A program made the position numbers and the translations under genes. Below, piece after piece: positions 51,404 through 62,489 of a stretch of 64,000 nt of DNA (within the stretch, counting starts at the first letter, position 1; each line of letters starts with the position of its first letter). Under the pieces are notes generated by a model that saw nothing but the letters and a program-made list of their open reading frames with translations, made no database searches and had not been told where the DNA came from. Source of the stretch: Coenobita brevimanus. Taxonomy: Eukaryota; Arthropoda; Malacostraca; Decapoda; Coenobitidae. The DNA is taken from positions 24,409,067-24,473,066 of the forward strand of contig CM064732.1 in assembly GCA_032717465.1 (NCBI GenBank), given 5' to 3'.

Positions 51404-52017
51404 TGACAACAGCAGAAGACATGATAACTGCGGAAGACGACATGACACCCCCAGGAGGCGACAACAGAGGGTTAGATGCAGCGTATGGGGTGTCCGTACC
51501 ATGTGGGCACAAGTCCCAGATAGCTGCGCACTGCTACTATCCAGAACCGAACCGTCCTGTACATCTCAGCCTGGGCACACTACCTTCTCACCAGCCCAGC
51601 CTGCGTCGGGATCGGGGTGGAGCCGAACCTTACGTTCCTTACAGCCCCACGGAGACGGCCTCAAGCTGCACCAATTTAGAGACGGCCTCTAGCCGCTCCA
51701 CGTCAGAGATGGCCTCCAGCCGTTCCACATCAGAGATGGCCTCTAGCCGCTCCATATCCGAGATGGCCTCTAGCTGCTCCACAACTAAGACAGCCTCCAG
51801 CTGCTCCACATCAGAGACGACCTCAAGCAGCTCTTCAAACTAGATGGCTTCAAGCTGCTCCTCACACGAGATGGCCTCAAGCCGCCCCACCAGGAATACC
51901 CACAGAGTCGGTAGCGGTTCTGAGGACAAGACACCAGCGACGGCCTCCTGCCATGCCCGCAGACGAGAGACGGCCTCTAGCTGCTCTACGCCCGCATGTT
52001 GTCCTCCCGCATCCACC
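51404..52017 (+). repeat. Left direct repeat of the + strand Ty3/Gypsy region (LTR or duplicated internal region)
   Basis: This ~614 bp segment, starting TGACAACAGCAGAAGACATG, recurs at 55498-56030 in the same orientation. One frame stays open almost throughout (51382-51843, then one stop at 51841 and on to ~52100) and encodes nine tandem 9-residue units of the type ETASSRSTS, a 27-bp minisatellite. It starts with TG and brackets pol, so it may be an LTR. Against that, no primer-binding site follows, and pol starts directly after CGCATCCACC. It could equally be a duplicated gag-like coding part. Confidence 0.65.
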
Positions 52018-54890
52018 AAACCGACACCCTTCACCTCCTCCTCCTGGACTTTCAGGACCTGTTTTCGTCAGGCCCCTCCGACATCGGCCACACCACCTAC
52101 TTGACGCACCAAATACACACCACAGGACCGTCAATCTGCCAAACATCCAGACAGAAAAACACTAAACAGTGGGTGAAGGAAGACCGGCAGGTCCAGGAAA
52201 TGCTTGATGCCGATGTAATCTCACCCTCCACCAGCCCTTGGTCCTCCTCTGTCATCCTCATCCAAAAGAAAGACGGTACTATGCGCTTCTGCATCGACTA
52301 CCAGTGCCTTAATGACGTGACCATCAAAGGTGCCACCCCCTTTCCCAGGATAGACGACTCCCTTGACTCCCTGTACGGAGCCTCTTGGTTCTCCACACTG
52401 GACCTCCAGTCGGGTTATTGGCAAGTACCTGTGCAATCCAAGGACAGACAGAAGATGGCATTTTCCGCTAGCAATGGGAAGCACTACGAGTTCAGTGTCC
52501 TGCCCTTCAGCCTCTGCAATGCCTCTGCAACATTCTTCCGATTCATGGAGTCCGTCCTCAGTGGCCTGACCTGGGAGATTTGTCTGGCATAATCTGGATG
52601 ACGTTATTATCTTCAGCAAGACATGGGTCGATCACCTCTATCGCCTCAAAAGAGTATTCCAGCGGATCCGGCAAGCCGACCTGAAGCTCCGATCCTCCAA
52701 ATGCGTCCTGGCAGCGCGGACCGTCTCTTTCCTGGGGCACGTGATCTCACAAGATGGGATTGCACCCGACCCAGAAAAGTTGCGCAATATTGCCGACATT
52801 CCCCCACCCTGGGACGTCCACAAAGTTCAGGCCTTCCTGGGTCTTGCTTCCTATTACCGGCGATTCATGAAGGGCTTCACTGATATTGCAAAGCCTCTCC
52901 ACGATTTGACCTGGAAGGAGGAACCCTTCAACTGGATGACTGAATGACAGGAAGTGTTTCAGGCTCTGAAGCGCAAGCTCACCACCGCCTCGATCGTCAC
53001 CTTCCCTAACTATACCCTACCCTTCCGGCTGTATACAGACGTCTCCCTGATAGCCATTGGCGCTGTCCTTGCCAAAGTGCAAGAAGGGCAGCAACGCATC
53101 ATCGCCTGTGCCAGCCACACCCTAAATCAGGCAGAGCGGATCTTCACCGCCGCTAAGAGGGAGTGCTTGGGTATCATCTGGTCATTGGAGCACTTCCGGG
53201 CTTACCTCTCGGGCACCTGCATCACCATCATCACCGACCACCAGTCGCTCCAATGGCTCCACCAATCAGACACTCATAACGCCCAGATCACTAGATGGAA
53301 GGAGACCCTAGAAGGGTTCGACTACAAAATCTCCTACCCCCCCGGCAAACTTCACACTAATGCTGACGCCCTATCCCACCTCCCCATCCATGCACTCCAG
53401 CCAGGATCGGACCTCCTGGCACAATGGCATAGTAAGGACTGGCCACCATGGATCCCACCACATCTATTCACCAAGCTGAAGGAACAGGGCAACCATCTTT
53501 TCACTCCATCTGGGCACATCGTCCTTGCCCCTGACGCCGCCCTGGACGCTATGAGAAGTCTTCATTCCAGCAACAGGGTCCACCTCGGGACGAAAAGGCT
53601 CCTGCAGATATTCCACAACACATATTGGACCCCCAACCCCTCCCACCTAGCCAAGCAGACTGCCCAATCCTGCCAAGCATGTGCCCTAGGCAATGACATC
53701 ACCTGCACATCCTGCCTTTCAGGAAGCTTCACTGTCCATAAGCCCTGGCAGTTGCTATCTGTGGACGTGGTGGGGCCCATACCACCCAAGGTAGGCTGTT
53801 GGTACATTGTCACCTTTGTGGACACCTACTCCAGGTTTCTTATAGCATGCCCAGCCAATGAACACCTCCCCTCACCATAGCCGAGGCCCTGGTCTGCTAC
53901 GTCTTCCCGTACTTTGGAATTCCACAAGCCCTGCACTTGGACAACGCCCCCGAATTCACTGGCGCTGTCTGGGAGGAACTAGCCAATCTATTCGGCTACC
54001 ATATATCACACGCCTCCCTGTATTGGCCTCAGGGCAATGGAATATGTGAAAGGATCCACCTCACTCTAATGAATCAAATCCAAGCCTGAATAGAAGAGAC
54101 AAAGAATGAAGACTGGCCAGCCCACATTAAGATCATTTAATGAGGAATGAACTCCTGCCCCAGGGAAGATGGCATTTTCCCCAACAAACGTGTTTTTGGG
54201 GAAGTGCCACTCCTCCTTCACCTACGCCAACACCTACAACCACCCTCTACTCCTCCTATGTCCAGTCCCATCCACCATCTTAAAAGATGCTCCACCATCT
54301 ACAGAACAACCTAGACTTGCAGCCGGATGCTACTCCCTCCAGCTCCTACAAGCCAGGTGACACAATGATGGTGGCAAAGCTAAATGTCCCCTACAAACTC
54401 GCCCCACGTTTCATGGGCCCCTACACAGTCACCGACATCCCAAACCCCTATCAAGTGATTATCGATTATCACAACATTCCCTGCACATACAGAAACTGCC
54501 ACACCCGCTCTTTCCATGTCCCTGCCCTCTCCCCCACCTACCTCACTCACCTTAACCTCACCTCGTCTTCCTCTGCCACCCCAGACTCCCCCTCCCGATC
54601 CCTACAGTTGCTACATCACCCCCTCCTCCTCCCTCCCCTCCTCTCCCTCCCCACCCTCCTCAACGCCACCCTCTGCCATGCCGCATCACACCTAACCGCT
54701 ACCTTCACCAATACCGCAACAACCACCCACCCCACCACCCCCATCCCTCACCCCCACCCCACTCACCTTCCATCCACAACCTGCCCTGTCCACGCCCACA
54801 CCAACGTGAACCCAAACGCCCTCAGCTGCCCACTCCTTGCCCCCGATCACGACCACACACCCACCAGAATACCACCAACCCACTGACACC
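52017..54890 (+). pseudogene. pol: Ty3/Gypsy pol (RT, RNase H, integrase), degenerate
   Basis: A Ty3/Gypsy polyprotein in broken frames. RT begins near 52020 (LLLDFQDLFSSG) and shows SPWSSSVILIQKKDG, RFCIDYQCLND, STLDLQSGYWQVPV (first catalytic Asp) and LPFSLCNASATF. A frameshift near 52590 precedes LDDVIIFSK, which keeps the DD pair. FLGHVIS and AFLGLASYYRRF follow, then one in-frame stop at 52945-52947. RNase H has YTDVS, KRECL and TDHQSL. The integrase has an HHCC finger (LHSSNRVHLG...CQAC), DVVGPIP, a frameshift near 53875, LDNAPEFTG, GNGICERIH, stops near 54088 and 54137, and a GPY/F module (PRFMGPYTV). A His/Thr/Pro-rich tail runs to 54886. Gag and protease were not found. The region is much more GC-rich than its flanks. 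It is inactive. Confidence 0.92.
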
Positions 54891-55497
54891 ACCACCAAAC
54901 ACGCCACCCCAAACACAACTATTATAAGGCCGCACACCCACATCACCACCCAACCCCACCCTCAAAACCACCGTCACTCGCTCTGGCTGCCTTTCATGTC
55001 CTCCCGCAAGATACACCACCACCACCCCATCCTGCACCCCTCCACCCTCCCCTCCCAACTCTCTCACCTTAAACACAACATCTATCACCTTCATGATATA
55101 CCAAGCTCAGCCATCTCGCACCTCTATCCCCAAGTTAAACCGATGCACACTGCCCTGGTATAAAAGCACCACCACCTCCTCCTTTGCAAGCATGCAGCCG
55201 AGGCTCTCACCACAACCACACCACCACACCATGAAGATCATGTACATCACCTGGGCCCCAGCCTTTGGGCGAAACACCACATCCGCAGGCCCCACCACCT
55301 ACTCCGTCTCCTCCAGGCAGCCACTCAACCTTCCAACCTCTTCCTCACTTATGACCCACACCATAACCCGGACAAGATGACTGACTGCTGGACAGTTCTC
55401 CTGCAACACCTGATGCTGGCACACAGCACCAACACCACCCACACATACTACCTCCAGGCATGGGGACATGACTTTTTCCACAATGACGGTGGTGAAA
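54890..55497 (+). other. C/A-rich sequence between pol and the right direct repeat
   Basis: CCACCA/CACACC-rich sequence with several overlapping open frames. One + frame (55377-56168) runs into the right direct repeat. It may be the C-terminal end of the retroelement coding region, but no domain can be named. Confidence 0.45.
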
Positions 55498-56030
55498 TGA
55501 AAACAGTAGAAGACATGATAACAGCGGAAGACGACACGACACACCCAGGAGGCGACAACATAGGGTTAGATGCAGCTTACACGGTGTCCGTACCATATGG
55601 GCATAAGTTCCAGGTAGCCGCGTGCCCCTACTCTCCTGAACTGACCCTACCCATACACCTCGGCCCGGGCGCACTACCTTCTTGCCAGCCCAACCTGCAT
55701 CAGGATCAGGGTGGAGCTGAACCTTACACTCCTTACAGCCCCACAGAGACGGCCTCAAGCCACTCCAACTTAGAGACGGCCTCAAGCCATTCCACGTCAG
55801 AGATGGCCTCCAGCCGCTCCACATCAGAGACGGCCTCAAGCCACTCTTTAAATGAGACGGCCTCAAGCTGCACCTCACATGAGACGGCCTCAAGCCGCTC
55901 CGCCAGGACTACCCACAGAGTCGGTAGCGGTCCTGAGGACAAGACACTGGCGATGGCCTCCTGCCGCGCCCACAGACGAGAGACGGCTTCTAGCTGCTCT
56001 ACGCCCGCACGTCGTCCTCCCGCATCCACC
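55498..56030 (+). repeat. Right direct repeat of the Ty3/Gypsy region
   Basis: Second copy of 51404-52017, starting TGAAAACAGTAGAAGACATG and ending CCGCATCCACC. It encodes six instead of nine of the 9-residue units, which accounts for its shorter length (~533 against ~614 bp). Beyond 56030 it continues with sequence absent on the left (to about 56420), also in open frames without recognisable domains. Confidence 0.7.
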
Positions 56031-56440
56031 TGCCATAGTACAAGTCCCCAGCCAGGGAGTCCACCACTGACAGCCTTGTGGCAGGGCCCTGTAGTGTCCC
56101 CGGGGCTATTCTCCCTGCAGCTGGCCCCAAAGGAGGACTTGCCCCTGATGGATCCCTCCCCGGAATGACGCCACAGTCCCCTCCTGACAGCAAAGTACCC
56201 TGGAGCGGACTGCAGTCCCCGGGTCCCCAACGGCGCCCCCGGCTCCCCAGGACAAGAACTACTCCACTCCCAGCCGAGACGACGTGGATCCTCCACCCAG
56301 CGGCAAAGAAGGCGTCTGGAGGAGCTGTTTGGCCCCTACCTCACAAGCCAGACCTCTGTCAGCACCCGGGGCCTTTCATCACGCCCACGGAGGACGACAT
56401 CAACCTACCTGGACTATAAGTGACTCAGGTGTGGAACAGT
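56031..56440 (+). other. GC-rich open-frame sequence right of the direct repeat
   Basis: Frames open on both strands (55377-56168 and 56078-56419 on +; 55733-56296 on -). Given the GC-rich composition they are unreliable, and no domain is recognised. It may be the remainder of a retroelement gag or leader. Confidence 0.35.
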
Positions 56441-57470
56441 ACGAGGACATACAGTAGAGTGCCAAATGTAGAATCATTAAGTGGCCATGATCAGTCAGTG
56501 ACATAAAGTGCAGTGTGATAAAAGTACAGCTCCAGTATCCGAAGTAGTAATATTATTATTCAGCAAACTCCCCCCCCCCCCTTTTGCACCTGTGCCAAGC
56601 TACATTCACTCCCCCTCCCCTGTGTGCTCCCTGCAACAAGATCAAGTCAGTGCCCCCCCTCCCCAGTGATCATCACAAGGTTGGACTTCAGAACTCTCAT
56701 GTAATCAGGAGCCAGTGTTCCTAGAGTCTGAATATAAATAAATACCGTGAGGCACCTAGAATCATACTGTGAACTGTACCACCCTATACTGTGAACTGTA
56801 CCACCCTGAATTGTGAACTGTGACTGTCACGTATCCTGCGAGATACGCTCACCCCTCTTCAGCAGTCCCAGAATTGATGAGTCAGAAATATTGTGAGATA
56901 TCTTATTGCCCTTGTATACACTTAGTGATTATACGTGTAAGGTTTTGCCTTGAGTTTTTATGCCCTGTTCCTCCTATATTTGTAGTATCACCCCGGTCTT
57001 GAAAAGAATCCAATACTAGGCCAGGAGTTCTTAGGATGGGAAGCCACTCTAAAAACACCTTGTATAACACTTGATTCGTCTAGACAAGGGGATGCATAGT
57101 TGTCTCTTCCTAGAGAACTCAGATATAACTACCTGTTTTATATATTGTTACCTATAGCTATATACCTGCATACTGTAGTTACATATAGTATTGTGTTATA
57201 ACATATTATGCCTACATATCGCTCGGTCATAATGTATTAATACATACATATACACATTACAATTAATTTGCACATAAGTGAAGTATATATTGTAAAAGTT
57301 ACATAATTGTGATAATGTAGTGATTATAACTGTAGTAACTGTAGTAATATAATTCTAACATAATAAAAAGGTAGTCAGGGAAAGTTCCGCATCACCCACT
57401 GTTCGGAGCATTGGTGGTCAACGAATAGTCACGAAGCAGCAGCCATACCTCACATGTCTGGCAAGTTTGA
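56441..57470 (+). repeat. LTR-like sequence with poly(A) signal and conserved 3' block
   Basis: This non-coding stretch carries a C-run near 56571, three imperfect ~24-bp tandem units of TACTGTGAACTGTACCACCC type (56767-56823), an increasingly AT-rich part, AATAAA at about 57362, and then a ~94-bp block (57371-57464) starting GTAGTCAGGGAAAGTTCC. That block recurs inverted at 60335-60427, next to the envelope-bearing element. The order of tandem units, AATAAA, then a conserved end resembles a retroelement LTR. Whether it belongs to the GC-rich pol on its left or to the env-bearing family is unresolved. Confidence 0.5.
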
Positions 57471-57743
57471 TTGGGCGGGAGGGTGGCCGGGGGGTGAAAG
57501 GGTTTGGAGAGTTGCTCACATCACAGTATTGGTACATGTTTGTGTCAAAGGTATGCTTCTTTGGCTACGTTTTTTAATGTTCGATAGGAATGATAGTTAC
57601 AGAGACTGATCTTATAATTGGGACTTCCGATGTCATTCTGTCTATAGGAAAACGAAAAACCTGCTAATCGCTCATATAAATATATATTTTTAATTATCAT
57701 TACACACTACCCTTGACTATAAGTTCGACATGAATAATTACCA
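57471..57743. other. No recognisable gene or element
   Basis: Short mixed sequence, starting GC-rich (GGGCGGGAGGG) then AT-rich. Confidence 0.5.
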
Positions 57744-57827
57744 GAATAACACTGAAAATATGTTTGCAAGCAGATGCTTACAGTGGGACGACAGGGGATA
57801 AATGAATAATTTCATACGAATTTATAC

Positions 57828-57891
<64 letters not shown>

Positions 57892-57960
57892 ACACTGAAA
57901 ATATTTGCAGGCGTATGTTTACAGGGGGCCAACAGAGGATAAATGAATAAATTCATACGA

Positions 57961-57990
<30 letters not shown>
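57744..57990 (+). repeat. Duplicated ~80-bp unit separated by (TA)n and followed by (AC)n
   Basis: ATAACACTGAAAATATGTTTG...ATAAATGAATAATTTCATACG (57747-57820) recurs at 57889-57961 as ATAACACTGAAAATATTTGCA...ATTCATACG. A ~58-bp TA run lies between them and a CA run (57965-57990) after the second. The microsatellites replace what would otherwise be a clean tandem duplication. Confidence 0.85.
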
Positions 57991-57995
<5 letters not shown>

Positions 57996-59770
57996 GAGGA
58001 GGATATAATAAATAAAAGTAGTGATCAACCGAAGCTATTTTACAGCTGCATCAGAAGCAAAACCAAAGTAAAAGATATAGTACAATCCATTACGGACGAG
58101 GGGATCACCTATACACAAGAGAAAGATATTTGTGAAGCATTAAATAAGAATTTCCAATCAGTTTTTACAGAAGAAAAAAATTTTGAGAGGGACTATCTGG
58201 AACATGCATGTCCACACATACTGCCAGATATACAAATATCAGAAAAAGTAATACAGGAGGAGTTAAGTAAATTAGACAGAGGAAAAGCAAATGGTCGTGA
58301 TGAAATTTCATGTTGGGTGCTACGAGAATGTGCAAAGGAGTTAAGTAAACCATTATTTTTAATTTTCAAGAAATCCTTGAGTCAAAGTAAACTACCTGAT
58401 ATTTGGAAGAAAGCAAATATTGTCCCCTTATTCAAGAAAGGGAATAGACAAAATCCACTCAACTACCGACCAGTGTTGTAAGCAAGATATTAGAAAAGCT
58501 TATAAGAAAAGCTTGGGTAAATCATCTACAAGAACACAATATGATAACAGAAAGACAGTTTGGTTTCAGAAAAGGAAAATCATGTGTTACTAATCTGTTG
58601 AGCTACTATGACAGAGTAACAGACACAATACAGGAAAGAGAAGGATGGGTGGACAATATCTATTTAGATTTCAAGAAAGCATTTGGCACAGTACCACACC
58701 AAAGACTTTTATGGAAACTGTATCATCAAGGAGGAATTCGAGGCAAACTGTTTTGTTGGATGCAAGATTTTCTCATAAAAAGAGAAATGAAAACAGTACT
58801 AAGGGGAAACTACTCATCATGGAAAGAAGTGACTAGTGGAGTACCACAAGGTTCAGTGCTGGCACCAATCATGTTTTTAGTGTATATAAATGATATAGAC
58901 AGTAACACTGGAAATGAAAGGTATCTAAATATGTTTGCAGATGATGTAAAAATACAAATGAGACTTACTAACACAGACTCTTGTAAAGAGCTACAAGAAG
59001 AATTAAATAAACTTCATGAATGGAGTAATACATGGCAAATGGAATTCAATGTGGACAAGTGTCATGTAATCAAGTTTGGTAAAAGTGGAGAAAGACCTGA
59101 TTGGGATTATGCGTTAGGAAATAAAACCCTACACATATCAGAAAGAGAGAAGGACCTAGGTGTGATTATCAATAACAGACTATCTCCGGCTGACCATATC
59201 AGTGAGAAGGTACGGAACATGTATACACTGCTTGCAAATATGAGAATAGCATTCACATACATAAATGAAGACATGCTAAGAAAGATAATAACATCATTCA
59301 TCAGACCAACCCTGGAGTATGCATCAGTAGTCTGGAGTCCTCATCTAAAAAAACACATAGACAAGATTGAAAAAGTTCAAAAGGCCGCTACAAGATGGAT
59401 ACCAAGCTTAAGGGATCTAAGCTACGAAGAAAGACTAAATAAACTGAATCTACCAACACTACAGGAGAGAAGGAAAAGTGGTGACATGATAATGCTATGT
59501 AAATGCATATCAGGGAAGGAGAAAATAGACATAAATGATTACTTAACATATGGGGAAGCATCAGCAAGAGGACACTGCAAAAAACTGCGTAAGAAGAGAG
59601 GTGATAAGGACGTGAGGAAATTCAGTTTCCCAAACAGAGAAATTGATCAGTGGAATGCACTACCGAATGAAATAGTGTGTGCCAAAACAACTCACCAATT
59701 TAAGGATATGTACGATAAATATGGTTTAAGACACGGGACAGTAAGAGCTTGACTCATTCCTGTAAAGATA
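57991..59770 (+). mobile_element. CR1-like LINE, 5'-truncated, with one frame-breaking deletion
   Basis: Coding similarity starts immediately after the (AC)n run. The first open part (57991-58479) encodes the segment between endonuclease and RT plus early RT blocks (ELSKLDRGKANGRDEIS, WKKANIVPLFKKG, NYRPV). It ends at a stop right after NYRPV, where a small deletion breaks the frame. The second part, 58541-59752, is a 403-codon open frame with QFGFRKGKSC, DFKKAFGTVPH (catalytic Asp), SGVPQGSVLAP, FADDVKIQ (FADD), DLGVIIN, LEYASVVWSPH and DLSYEERLNKL, all typical of CR1/Jockey-group LINEs. The endonuclease is missing. A TA array follows at 59800 after the GTAAGGACAT end. Confidence 0.9.
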
Positions 59771-59794
59771 CAATTGGGTAAGAACATTTAGGTA

Positions 59795-59956
<162 letters not shown>

Positions 59957-60005
59957 CATAGACATAGATAGATAGACAGATACATACATAGATACATACA
60001 TACAT

Positions 60006-60334
60006 AATAGTGGTTTTGTCTTCAACACAAAATATAATATATATCATTATGAATATGTCCTGGGGAATTGTCTCATGTTAAAGATGAGAAGGAATGATTG
60101 CATTCATACCTCTGTCCGAACCCAGCAAACTTCCATAACTTTCCTGACAACACTAGCTACACAGACATTTACGTTTTTTTTTTTTTTTTCATAAATGCTA
60201 GCATCATATTGTCATCTATCCTTACCAAATTATCTCCAAAACATTTCACGTCACACATTTCACGTGATGCCCAATCTATCACTAAACCCATCTCTGCCCC
60301 CAATCCCCCTCCTCTCCTTCCTTCACACTCACAG
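60006..60334. other. No recognisable gene; T-run at 60174-60189
   Basis: AT-rich sequence with a ~16-bp T-run. Read from the - strand this is an A-run downstream of the LTR-like block. Confidence 0.5.
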
Positions 60335-60490
60335 TTACCAGACATGTGAGGTCTGGCTGCTTCTTCACATTCACCCGTCTCACGCCAGTGCTTTGGGAGG
60401 TGGGTAATGTGGAACTTTCCCTGACTGTACATGCATAGTAGATACATAAATATAACAGAAATATTAAAATAATACAATGCTAAGTCTACT
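60335..60490 (-). repeat. LTR-like end downstream of env (- strand)
   Basis: On the - strand, directly after the env frame, comes AT-rich sequence and then GTCAGGGAAAGTTCCACATT, a variable middle, and GAAGCAGCCAGACCTCACAT followed by GTCTGG. This matches the + strand block at 57371-57464 at roughly 70-75%. Its position after env is where a 3' LTR should lie. The exact LTR start was not determined. Confidence 0.55.
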
Positions 60491-60494
60491 GTAC

Positions 60495-60589
60495 TCAATC
60501 ATACAATATATATGAGAAGGACTTGCTGCATATATTCATATATAAATGAGACATAGTGAGTAAGCCAATATTACGTGAGCCATATTTTG

Positions 60590-60676
<87 letters not shown>

Positions 60677-62407
60677 CAATATTTACAGTTTGTCTCACTT
60701 GGACAGAACAGTTCTTAAACACCAATTCCAGGTTAGCAATCCTTTCTTGCATTCTGTGCAAGGCCAGAAGTAATATAGCCAAAATGATGGAGAAAAATAC
60801 AATGATTGGAGCTGGGCTGAATACATAATATGGGTTGAATATAATCCTAGTGTATTCTTCCCAAGGTTGTATTGTCTGAATTATTAGCTGCATGGTTTCA
60901 TACTTGGGTGAAGTCAACTTAATGTGTGCACTCCTAGGTAATGGCTGGAAGTACTTGTTTGTGTAGCTGAGAATGGCATAATGGTTTTTAGTGGGCAAAG
61001 TGGATAGTGCAGGTGTCAGGACCGTGCAGTAATCTGGTGAGATGTATAAACCAGAAGCTGATGTATGGGCTGGAGGTGTGTCTGGGCAAGTCACAAAATC
61101 TGATGTATTTTGAGTGAAGTAGAAGAACTGTGAATGTTCAATGCGTTGTTGATGGATGAGTTTATCTGGAGCAAATGTGAAGTTGCAATGATGACGGATG
61201 TCATGAACTTTAATGATAGCCATTTCATAAGGGACTGTCTCAGCTGGCTGAAACGTGAAGATGTACGCAGGACAAAGATGAAAAACATATAATGATGCTC
61301 GACGTTTGTGTTCAGTTGTTGTTTCACTAGTGAAAGTGACAGCGTCCTGTTTCTTGGAGACCATGATGAATTCTGTTTTGATGTTGATGGTAACTTATGA
61401 GTCATCTTTCTTAGAAGGAAAAGGGTCTATTTGACAGACTGTGAAAAAATCATCTATTACAGACGGTACTTGAACTGCTATTGATGTTGTTGTGTGTGTT
61501 GCTTCCAAATATGGATAATAGAACATCAGATTTCTTTCCTTTAATAAAGGTTTCAAATCATGCTTATGTATGCCTTGATTAATTATTTGCTGGAGATTGT
61601 GAATGGATAGTAGATTAATGGTGATCCTTTCGTTACCAGCATTAACAATTCTTTTCATGAAAGACTGAAAATGAGCTCTGGTATTGTCTAACTGTAGTAT
61701 TATTACGTCAATGTGTTCCATGATCACAGAGAGGTATTGGAAGAGTGTTTTGTTTCCTTCTAGTGCATTTACTTTCTCCACAAATCCTAGAGTTGATGCT
61801 TCTGCCTTTCTTAGGTTCTTTACAATCGTCATCATTAAGGTGTTCTGGGTGTCAGCACACTTATGTTAATATGAGAGAATTTGTGCAATTTTGTTAAATA
61901 TGTTATTTTATTTCCTCTAGATCATTTTCTGTAGCCAGTCCAAAAATTTTGCCTATAACTGCTCCACCTAAGTCGAACAAACTATGTTCTGTTACGAATA
62001 TTTGTGATGTCATTTCCTGTCTCAAGTGTGTTACTCCCAGCTGATGGCATGTCCTGGATCATGGTGATCATTATGGGCTTAGCCTGTTCAAGCTTCCAGT
62101 CTGTTAACTTCATTAATTCAGTTACTAACTGTGTGGGGTGATCTTGTGAGGAAGGGCATGTTAATACCGCTTCCAGAGTTCTAAGTGGTCCTGATATTTT
62201 CTGTAACATTCTTGATAGGTCTTGTAGTACGTCCAAACTAATTTCGGCACTTATTATGTCCTGTACAATTGTCGTTGAGGCTGCTGGTGAAATCAGGCAC
62301 CCTTCCCTGACTACATGTTGAGGATGTAAGTGAGGTGATCCTCTTGATATCAACAGGAACATGATCAATGGAATTATTTGCGTCATATTTACCAATCGAA
62401 AGAACAA
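60495..62407 (-). pseudogene. env: Errantivirus-like envelope gene, broken
   Basis: A retroviral-type envelope remnant in three frames. 62407-61982 has a hydrophobic signal-peptide-like start and a ~140-residue surface-subunit-like part. A frame change leads to LFDLGGAVIGKIFG (61980-61939) and ATENDLEEI, which resembles the fusion peptide that follows the cleavage site in gypsy-type Env and baculovirus F proteins. A furin-type RxxR is not evident just before it. Stops and a second frameshift precede 61835-60495, one frame with a single stop at 61395-61397. This part encodes a helical region, four spaced Cys, NFT and NTS glycosylation sites, and a membrane anchor (PIIVFFSIILAILLLAL, about residues 185-201 of the frame from 61364). 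An (IY)n stretch from the TA repeat at 60598-60673 lies in the tail. Non-functional as it stands; an ancient endogenous copy. Confidence 0.75.
60598..60673. repeat. (TA)n microsatellite within the env 3' end
   Basis: Pure TA run, read in the env frame as alternating Ile-Tyr after the membrane anchor. It probably lies at or beyond the original end of env. Confidence 0.97.
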
Positions 62408-62489
62408 CTGTATTAGATATCTAGTCCACTGTTGTTAGCAAGTTATGCTAAGGGTGATGATAGTGATGATTATCTCGACCTGTTTAATC

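Noticed and set aside
53464..53825. Minus-strand frames opposite the integrase
   Set aside because: Shadows of the + strand pol coding sequence.
55733..56296. 187-codon minus frame antisense to the right direct repeat
   Set aside because: GC-rich sequence leaves antisense frames open; the + strand frame agrees with the left copy, and the minus frame has no domain.
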